A stretch of DNA of 49,130 nucleotides from Clostridia bacterium. Lineage in GTDB: Bacteria; Bacillota; DSM-12270; Thermacetogeniales; Thermacetogeniaceae. Under the pieces are notes generated by a model. That model ran no database searches and had not been told where the DNA came from. It saw only the letters and a program-made list of their open reading frames with translations. Made by a program: the position numbers and the translations under genes. Below, in pieces: positions 43,597 to 49,130 of this stretch. Numbering within the stretch: position 1 is the stretch's first letter; every line of letters starts with the position of its first letter. Where the stretch lies: positions 1 through 49,130 of the forward strand of contig CADDZD010000012.1 in assembly GCA_902812385.1 (NCBI GenBank), given 5' to 3'.

Positions 43597-43826
43597 GTGA
43601 TGGGGAAGAGTAAGTGAGGCGCTGTTTTATAGCGAGCCAGTGGATATGGTGGAAGGCTGGTAAACAGCACACTGAAGGCCGCCCCGGAGGTATCTACTGA
43701 AAGGAAAGTGTTCCGAGTAGGTATGATCGGTTCCTCACCGATATAAGAGGTAGAGTTGGATCCTCGGATGGATCAACTAGGGTGGTACCGCGGGAGAAAC
43801 CCCGTCCCTTGGGACGGGGTTTTTTA
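43597..43826 (+). ncRNA. T-box riboswitch leader with GCC (Ala) specifier
   Basis: The T-box consensus AGGGTGGTACCGCGG lies at 43779-43793. Stem I starts with GGGG (43602-43605) pairing CCCC (43682-43685). The specifier loop has GAGTA on the 5' side and GAAG-GCC-G (43674-43681) on the 3' side; by alignment with the glyQS leader (GAAA-GGC-A) the specifier is GCC, an alanine codon. The antiterminator bulge TGGT pairs with a tRNA 3' end ACCA, which fits tRNA-Ala (discriminator A) and not tRNA-Gly (U). Stem III (43754-43779) is followed by the antiterminator/terminator. Uncharged tRNA would turn on the aminotransferase downstream. Confidence 0.9.
43800..43826 (+). terminator. T-box-controlled terminator
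   Basis: CCCCGTCCC (43800-43808) pairs perfectly with GGGACGGGG (43811-43819), followed by seven T or more. It competes with the antiterminator formed by the T-box sequence. Confidence 0.88.
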
Positions 43827-43881
43827 TTACTTTTTTCCGGTCAGATTTATATTTTAACGCAGAAAGGGAGGATGGTGCCTC

Positions 43882-45063
43882 ATGCAAGAAGCTTTTATTT
43901 CACGAAGTGTACGGGGACTCCCCAGTTCGGGAATCAGGAAATTTTTCGATTTAATTGCCGAGAGCGAAGGGATCATTTCGTTGGGGGTGGGGGAACCCGA
44001 CTATATAACACCTGATTTGATAAGAGCGGCCTGCATCGAGGCGTTGAGAATGGGAATCACAAAATACACCTCCAATTGTGGCATGATGGAATTGCGCCAT
44101 GAAATAGCTAATTACCTTGCAAACAGGTTTGGATTGAACTACCGGCCCGATCAAATTCTTGTTACAGTGGGAGTGAGCGAGGCAGCGGACCTTGCCCTGC
44201 GAGCCATTATAAATCCGGGCGATGAAATACTCATTCCCGAGCCCTGCTACGTATCGTATAGCCCCTGCACTGCCATAGCCGGCGGCATCCCGGTGATGAT
44301 TCCCACCCGGTATGAGGATGAGTTTCGTTTAAAGAAGAAAGAACTGCTTGCTCATATTACAGAGAGAAGTAAGGCTATACTCCTCTCATATCCAAATAAC
44401 CCCACCGGTGCGATCATGACCTTGGAAGACTTGACGGAGATCGCACAGATAGCCGAAAAATATAATTTACTGGTTATATCAGACGAGGTTTATGCGGAAT
44501 TAACTTACGAAACCAAACATATAAGCATTGCTTCCCTACCGGGTATGGCGGAAAGAACTATCCTGTTAAACGGTTTCTCCAAGGCTTTTTCCATGACGGG
44601 TTGGAGGTTGGGGTTTGCCACCGGTCCGAAAGAAATTATAGATGCCATGCTGAAGATACACCAGTATACAATGCTTTGCGCGCCGTCGATAAGCCAGTAC
44701 GCGGCTATTACGGCACTCCGGGATGGATATCGATTCATTGATGAGATGGTGGCCGAATACAATAAGCGACGCAAGTTGATTTTAAACGGCTTAAAACAGA
44801 TTGGCCTGCCCTGTTTGGAACCAAAGGGCGCATTCTACGTGTTCCCCAGTATTAAACATACCGGTATGACTTCTGAAGAGTTCTGCGAACGCCTGCTTTT
44901 TGAAGAGAAGGTAGCGGTTGTTCCTGGAAATGCTTTCGGAAAGAGCGGAGAGGGCTTTGTCCGCTGCTGTTATGCTGCTTCTTACAGCGAAATTGAAGAG
45001 GCTTTAGAAAGAATTGATCGCTTCTTGAGACGTTACCGCCAGCCCAATGCAGCGGTGCTGTAA
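43882..45063 (+). CDS. Class I/II pyridoxal-phosphate aminotransferase
   Basis: This 393-residue protein begins SRSVRGLPSSGIRKFFDL and has ISLGVGEPDYITP, the NPTGA loop (YPNNPTGAIM), ISDEVYAEL, and the cofactor lysine in NGFSKAFSMTGWRLGFA. It is the fold type I aspartate/alanine/aromatic aminotransferase group (PatA/AlaT-like). Substrate cannot be fixed from the motifs alone. The upstream T-box seems to read tRNA-Ala, which points to an alanine-forming transaminase. The start ATG follows AAAGGGAGG. A bidirectional-looking terminator lies at 45090-45118. Confidence 0.88.
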   Translation: MQEAFISRSVRGLPSSGIRKFFDLIAESEGIISLGVGEPDYITPDLIRAACIEALRMGITKYTSNCGMMELRHEIANYLANRFGLNYRPDQILVTVGVSEAADLALRAIINPGDEILIPEPCYVSYSPCTAIAGGIPVMIPTRYEDEFRLKKKELLAHITERSKAILLSYPNNPTGAIMTLEDLTEIAQIAEKYNLLVISDEVYAELTYETKHISIASLPGMAERTILLNGFSKAFSMTGWRLGFATGPKEIIDAMLKIHQYTMLCAPSISQYAAITALRDGYRFIDEMVAEYNKRRKLILNGLKQIGLPCLEPKGAFYVFPSIKHTGMTSEEFCERLLFEEKVAVVPGNAFGKSGEGFVRCCYAASYSEIEEALERIDRFLRRYRQPNAAVL

Positions 45064-45081
45064 AGAATTTTATTGACAAAA

Positions 45082-45918
45082 CTAACAGTGGAGAGGTGTT
45101 CCCTCTCTATTATTTTTTGTAATTGCCAGTACTCTGCTTTCTTGATAACTTACGGCGAGCAATCGTCTGATAAAAGAATGTTTTGCCCAGGGAACTATTT
45201 CTCCGAGCGATATGTAAATCGCAAAGGCTTTTTTTGTATAGTCCTCGATAGGGTAAGTAAGTACAAAATGCTTGAGAGTTTGCAAGATATGCTTCTTTCT
45301 TACCATAACCAGCAGCTTCTCCAGAACAATTTCATCATCTTCGGTGAAGTGGTAAGTTGACAACGGTGTTTTAAAGCATTTAAGCTCATCTGTAGTGAAA
45401 ATTACTGGTAAGAACTGAGGGAGTTCTGCCAATACATCCGCTTTTTTCAGGTAAAAAGGCAGATTAACGAGCACCTCTTCCGGGCTAAAGGAAAGGTTCT
45501 CGTAGTTGAACTGGGTAATACGAAGCAAATTTAAGGCACGGAGCAAATTTGCCTTGGTTTGAGAGGATGTTTTTGGATTGTTAAGAGCATGGAGCATCGC
45601 CTCCCTACAGAGACAACGTACCTCCCTGGTGACAAAATGGAGCGGTTCCGAATCGAAGCCTTGGTTCCGGCTGTTCCCTAGGTGTTGGATATAGGGTATC
45701 AGACCATTCAAGATGTGGGGTACTTGGGGAAGGAAGAAAGAACGTAATTGTGAGAATGTTAAAAGTGTGGGATGGTTCTGGTACATATTAAAGAAGGTTG
45801 CATCGAGGGTTTCTACCGGATTAGCATTAACAAAGTCTCGCCATCTTGACCGCAGGAAAGTTAAATCAGCCGAATTTGATTGCCAGGCGTTCAAAAGGGC
45901 ATTTAATAGGTTTTGCAT
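45082..45918 (-). CDS. Hypothetical helical protein, unknown function
   Basis: This 278-residue protein is read on the minus strand, convergent to the aminotransferase. I do not recognise it. It is predicted mostly helical with no signal peptide, no membrane span and no cysteine cluster (only scattered Cys). An in-frame ATG at 45918 follows GAGGGG. The N-terminal region is rich in Leu/Asn, and the second half has many Lys/Glu. A plus-strand frame over the same bases (45073-45360) is much shorter and has no Shine-Dalgarno, so the minus-strand gene is the better call. It lies in a low-GC stretch between T-box-controlled and replication genes. Confidence 0.55.
   Translation of the reverse strand: MQNLLNALLNAWQSNSADLTFLRSRWRDFVNANPVETLDATFFNMYQNHPTLLTFSQLRSFFLPQVPHILNGLIPYIQHLGNSRNQGFDSEPLHFVTREVRCLCREAMLHALNNPKTSSQTKANLLRALNLLRITQFNYENLSFSPEEVLVNLPFYLKKADVLAELPQFLPVIFTTDELKCFKTPLSTYHFTEDDEIVLEKLLVMVRKKHILQTLKHFVLTYPIEDYTKKAFAIYISLGEIVPWAKHSFIRRLLAVSYQESRVLAITKNNREGTPLHC
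45090..45118 (+). terminator. Terminator after the aminotransferase
   Basis: GAGAGG (45091-45096) pairs with CCTCTC (45102-45107) around a short loop, followed by TATTATTTTTTG. It lies inside the 3' end of the convergent gene. Confidence 0.6.
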
Positions 45919-46097
45919 GATTTCCCCTCACAGATGTTTAAAGTTACAATATCATTATTCCCTTAAACCTTCTTTTATAAAGAGGAGTTAAACAAATGTT
46001 TAGTAATTAATTTGCTCCGGTTTTTAATCTTTTAGCAGGTTTTTGGCAAGCACCGGATAATTATAGTTATATGTGGTATGGTAAGGTGGTGTATCCA

Positions 46098-46859
46098 ATG
46101 GAAGATGGTGGAAGATTTTTACCCGCACTCTTTAGCAAAGATTTTTTTACAGCCGGTTTTACTTCAGTTCCTAATCTATTATTTAAATATTCACGAAGAC
46201 TTCACTTAGAAAGTATCGACATACTGGTAATCATTGCTCTTTTATACTTTCAACAAACCGGGAAAAAAGAACCCGCTCTCAATGAGTTTGCAATGGTTAT
46301 AAACACTGCCGAGGAAAAGATACAGGCATCACTTGAAAGGATGAGGTTTAAGGGTTTGTTAAACATTTCTGATAACGGCATGGATCCCACCGGACTTTTT
46401 GAAAAAATTATGGACCTCTGGGCAATAGAAAAGATGCAAGCCCTCCAGGAAGGCTACAACGAGGTTGCTGCATCAAAAAAGGCAACCGAAAGAGTAGAAA
46501 CACCCTATTTAGACAGTCTAATTTATGCTTTCGAGCAGGAATTTGGAAGAGCACTGACCCCGATCGAGTTCGATCAAATTAGTCATTGGAGCAGCATTGA
46601 GGGTTATTCGGAAGAACTCATTTTAGAAGCATTAAAGAGGGCGGTTTTGCAAGGAGTGTGTAATTTTAAATATATAGATAGAATTCTATCACACTGGGCA
46701 AAACAGAATCTCCGGACCGTACGGGAAGTAAAGCAGTACGAAGAAAAATACATCTCTCAGCGGCAACTTAAAAGGGGTCGGAACCCCCAGGTTAGCGTTA
46801 GATGGGAAGAGAAAGAAGAAAAATACAAAGATTTATATGTAAACAGGTTGGATGACTGA
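46098..46859 (+). CDS. dnaD: DnaD-like primosomal protein
   Basis: This protein of about 253 residues has the two-domain DnaD/DnaB layout. An N-terminal winged-helix region (FTSVPNLLFKYSRRLHLESI, then a helical LNEFAMVINTAEEKIQASLE) is followed by a DnaB_2-type domain (LIYAFEQEFGRALTPIEFDQ, YSEELILEALKRAV, FKYIDRILSHWAKQNL). DnaD proteins remodel DNA and help load the replicative helicase. The frame is open from 46071, but ATG 46098 has AAGGTGG at the right distance. The stop overlaps the next gene's start by eight bases. Confidence 0.83.
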   Translation: MEDGGRFLPALFSKDFFTAGFTSVPNLLFKYSRRLHLESIDILVIIALLYFQQTGKKEPALNEFAMVINTAEEKIQASLERMRFKGLLNISDNGMDPTGLFEKIMDLWAIEKMQALQEGYNEVAASKKATERVETPYLDSLIYAFEQEFGRALTPIEFDQISHWSSIEGYSEELILEALKRAVLQGVCNFKYIDRILSHWAKQNLRTVREVKQYEEKYISQRQLKRGRNPQVSVRWEEKEEKYKDLYVNRLDD

Positions 46860-47664
46860 AATGAAACGGGTTGACGAGATCATTTGCAGTTTGAAGAAAA
46901 TTATTGAGGTAAGAGAAAAGTCCCTGCATGAAGAAGGTCAGGATTATTTTAAGTGCAGCCTCTGCCGTGACCGGGGACTGATTTTTAATGGCGATGTTGT
47001 AAGGGTTTGTCCTTGTGTAAAACAGCATTATTTAGAACTGCGTTATCAGTATGCCAATATTACACCTGAGATAAAGGATTATAGTTTTGAAAGCTTTCGT
47101 TTGGATTATTACCAGGGTGGCTACCGGAAACAGGCTAGCGCCGCCTTAGAGGGTGCCCGGCAGTTCGTCAATGATTATCTTGAAAACCAACATACGCGTG
47201 GGCTTTTATTTACAGGAGATGTCGGCGCCGGGAAAACATACCTGGCTGGCGCTATTGCTAATTCCCTTTTGAAAAAGAATGTTAGAGTCCTTTTTCTGGT
47301 TGTACCCGATTTCCTGGACGAGTTAAGAGCCACCTATAATAAAGGGAATACCGGCGAAGGGTATGAGCCGGATGATGTTTCGCTGCTGCGCGGCGTTAGA
47401 CAGGTGGATGTCTTGATCCTGGATGATTTAGGGGTGCATAATTACACCCCCTGGACATGCAATAAGTTATACTCCCTATTGAATTACCGATTGAATTACC
47501 AGCTTCCTGTAATCATCACAACAAACCTTTCGTTGGGCCAGCTTGATCAGTTTCTTGGAGAACGTACCACTTCAAGGATTGTTCAGATGTGCCGTATTTA
47601 TGAAATCCATGTAACAAAGGATATTCGCCATCAAAAAAACCTATACGGTCTTCAAAATAAATAA
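46852..47664 (+). CDS. dnaC: DnaC/DnaI-type helicase-loader ATPase
   Basis: This 270-residue protein has an N-terminal zinc-finger-like pair of CxxC/CxC motifs (CSLCRDRG and CPCVKQHY) and then an AAA+ ATPase domain: Walker A GDVGAGKTYLAGAIAN, Walker B VDVLILDDLGVHN and sensor ITTNLSLGQLDQFLGERT. This is the DnaC/DnaI family that loads the DnaB-type helicase. It is translationally coupled to the DnaD-like gene, the arrangement of Firmicute primosomes and of some phage replication modules. No phage genes are nearby, so the chromosomal role is more likely. Confidence 0.88.
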   Translation: MTEMKRVDEIICSLKKIIEVREKSLHEEGQDYFKCSLCRDRGLIFNGDVVRVCPCVKQHYLELRYQYANITPEIKDYSFESFRLDYYQGGYRKQASAALEGARQFVNDYLENQHTRGLLFTGDVGAGKTYLAGAIANSLLKKNVRVLFLVVPDFLDELRATYNKGNTGEGYEPDDVSLLRGVRQVDVLILDDLGVHNYTPWTCNKLYSLLNYRLNYQLPVIITTNLSLGQLDQFLGERTTSRIVQMCRIYEIHVTKDIRHQKNLYGLQNK

Positions 47665-47815
47665 ATTTCCAAAAGGATTTTATTAAGCTTTGCAGAATAA
47701 ACGCAAACAGCTACCTGGGATGAATCTATGATCATTGGTCGCAGGTGCGGGAAATGCGAAATTAGGCCATGTATCGGTCTGAATGCTGAAGAGAATAAAT
47801 TGAGGAGGAAGTTGA

Positions 47816-48928
47816 ATGAGCAGTATCAAGGATCTGGGGCGCAAAGTGATTTTTTCGATTAGCCCTTACGTTCCGGGAAAGCCCATCGAAGAAGTGGAGC
47901 GTCAGTTAGGGATTACAGGTGTTATTAAACTGGCGTCAAACGAAAATCCTTTAGGGCCTTCGCCGATGGCTGTTGATGCCATGAGACAGGCTCTTGGGCG
48001 TGTGAGCAATTATCCTGACAGCAACTGCTATTACCTGAAAAAAGAACTGGCATTGCACCTGGGATGCCGGGAAGATAACCTTGCTTTTGGAAACGGTTCT
48101 GACGAACTATTAAAACAGATTGCAGAAACCTTTCTCAATCCGGGGGATGAGATCCTTTTTGCCCAACCATCCTTTTCGGAGTATGAATTTGTGGCCAGGG
48201 TTATGGACGCCAAGCCAATTGCAGTCCCGCTCAAGAGTGATTTCACCTACGACTTAGACGCAATGCTGCAGAAAATTAATTCCCGCACCAAATTAATCTT
48301 TATCTGTAACCCGAACAACCCCACAGGAACCATAATTACAGCCTCAGAACTTTTTGACTTTTTGAATAAGGTGCCTGAAGGCGTCATCGTTATCCTCGAC
48401 GAGGCATATCATGAGTATGTAACAGACCCCCGTTATCCTAATTCCCTTGAACTGATTGAAGAGGGCAAAAACGTCATTATCCTGAGGACTTTCTCAAAGA
48501 TTTACGGCCTCGCCGGATTGAGGATCGGTTACGGCATCGCCAGCCCCGAAATCATTTCAATGATACAACGCGTGAGAGAACCATTCAACGTAAACCTGAT
48601 GGCTCAGGAGGCAGCGAGGGCATCACTATACGATAAAGACCATCTTATGGAAAGCAAGAACTTGGTGATTATGGGGAGAGAGTATTTGTACCGTGCATTT
48701 GACAAATTGGGTTTGAGATACATACCGACTCAGGCCAACTTTATATTTGTTGACGTCAATCGGGATTCGGTTACATTATTTAATTCCTTGCTGAGGCAAG
48801 GGGTTATTGTGAGGACCGGGGATATTTTCGGGTATCCAAGTTATATCAGGGTTACTATAGGAACACCGGAACAGAATGAACGCTTCATTAACTGTTTGGA
48901 GAGAGCGCTTAATGAGGTGTGTTCTTAG
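47816..48928 (+). CDS. hisC: Histidinol-phosphate aminotransferase
   Basis: This 370-residue protein shows HisC signatures: SPYVPGKPIEEVERQLG, IKLASNENPLGPSP, FICNPNNPTGTI, VILDEAYHEYV and the cofactor lysine RTFSKIYGLAGLRIGYG. It transfers an amino group from glutamate to imidazole-acetol phosphate in histidine synthesis. HisC-like enzymes can also act on aromatic keto acids (phenylpyruvate), which is possible here because no other his genes are adjacent. A TTGAGGAGGAAG site precedes the ATG. The stop shares one base with the next gene's start. Confidence 0.9.
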   Translation: MSSIKDLGRKVIFSISPYVPGKPIEEVERQLGITGVIKLASNENPLGPSPMAVDAMRQALGRVSNYPDSNCYYLKKELALHLGCREDNLAFGNGSDELLKQIAETFLNPGDEILFAQPSFSEYEFVARVMDAKPIAVPLKSDFTYDLDAMLQKINSRTKLIFICNPNNPTGTIITASELFDFLNKVPEGVIVILDEAYHEYVTDPRYPNSLELIEEGKNVIILRTFSKIYGLAGLRIGYGIASPEIISMIQRVREPFNVNLMAQEAARASLYDKDHLMESKNLVIMGREYLYRAFDKLGLRYIPTQANFIFVDVNRDSVTLFNSLLRQGVIVRTGDIFGYPSYIRVTIGTPEQNERFINCLERALNEVCS

Positions 48929-49101
48929 TGGAAGTGCGCTGTATGATGTGTGGAAAGAAGGTAGTGATCACTGAGGTTCATAAGGACTATGAAAAGTTCA
49001 TGAAACAGGAACAGGAGAAGATCACTTTTTTCTGCGAAATGTGCACCAACAGGCTTCAAAAGGACGCCCTCGACTACAATAAGCCTAAAAAACCCATTTA
49101 A
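48928..49101 (+). CDS. Small zinc-ribbon protein (DUF2197-like)
   Basis: This 57-residue protein has two CxxC knuckles, CMMCGKK near residue 5 and CEMCTNRL near residue 37, which fits a single zinc ribbon like the DUF2197 family of Firmicutes. GTG 48928 overlaps the hisC stop by one base; an upstream in-frame GTG at 48919 adds three residues. The function is unknown. The stop is at 49099-49101, so the gene is complete. Confidence 0.7.
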   Translation: MEVRCMMCGKKVVITEVHKDYEKFMKQEQEKITFFCEMCTNRLQKDALDYNKPKKPI

Positions 49102-49130
49102 CCCGCCACCATCAGACAGTTTTTAGGTAG

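Noticed and set aside
43677-43679. Glycine specifier (GGC) in the T-box leader
   Set aside because: The register GAAG-GCC-G fits the usual spacing better, and the bulge UGGU pairs with ACCA rather than the UCCA end of tRNA-Gly.
45073-45078. TTGACA as a promoter -35 box
   Set aside because: No -10-like hexamer lies 16-18 bases downstream; the following bases are a terminator stem.
45073-45360. 95-residue plus-strand ORF after the aminotransferase
   Set aside because: It has no Shine-Dalgarno, crosses a terminator, and lies entirely over the better-supported minus-strand gene.
46852-47664. Prophage replication module (dnaD-dnaC pair)
   Set aside because: No integrase, capsid, terminase or repressor gene is in the surrounding sequence; a chromosomal primosome pair is the simpler reading.

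Overview
The window comes from an anaerobic, probably thermophilic or syntrophic, Gram-positive bacterium of the Clostridia (Moorella / Thermacetogenium / Desulfotomaculum type). This is inferred from gene content: a complete carbonyl-branch Wood-Ljungdahl cluster, MetVF with Hdr-like partners, a selenocysteine formate dehydrogenase, a siroheme-dependent heme pathway, a T-box leader and strong Shine-Dalgarno sites. I cannot name the species from sequence alone. I see no CRISPR array, transposase, integrase or phage gene.

Region 1 (1-4.9 kb) holds the 3' part of a membrane protein with an alkaline-phosphatase-like ectodomain, an FAH-family enzyme, speD, and an hdrC-hdrB pair with no hdrA beside it.

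Region 2 (4.9-15.2 kb) reads as a membrane formate-oxidation module. It contains a HepS-like and a HepT-like prenyl diphosphate synthase subunit, ubiD and ubiX (prFMN-dependent decarboxylation, most likely for quinone synthesis), tatC, and the three-subunit Tat-exported formate dehydrogenase. The catalytic subunit is one gene read through a UGA (selenocysteine) codon with a SECIS-like hairpin immediately after it. fdhE follows.

Region 3 (15.2-23.4 kb) is a tetrapyrrole operon: siroheme synthase domain protein, hemA, ahbC, hemB, a radical-SAM (NirJ2/AhbD-type) protein fused to a siroheme-decarboxylase domain, ahbB, hemL, and then cheR. It supplies heme by the siroheme route, plausibly for the cytochrome b subunit of the formate dehydrogenase. 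hemC, hemD and cobA are not in the window.

Region 4 (23.4-29.2 kb) is mixed: a 3D-domain protein whose signal peptide is cut by an in-frame TGA, a long FtsA-like protein with C-terminal repeats, tRNA-Leu(CAG), a DegV protein and a UbiB-family kinase.

Region 5 (29.5-42.8 kb) is the acetyl-CoA pathway: cooC, CO dehydrogenase, acetyl-CoA synthase, both corrinoid Fe-S protein subunits and the methyltransferase. A degenerate HdrA-MvhD fusion, metV, metF and a separate short HdrA-like flavoprotein follow. Together these genes cover methyl-THF formation and oxidation, methyl transfer, and acetyl-CoA synthesis or cleavage.

Region 6 (42.8-49.1 kb) holds a protein resembling an inactivated PD-(D/E)XK nuclease, a T-box leader whose specifier (GCC) and tRNA-acceptor-pairing bases (UGGU) both point to tRNA-Ala ahead of an aminotransferase, an unknown convergent gene, a DnaD/DnaC-like primosomal pair, hisC and a small zinc-ribbon protein.
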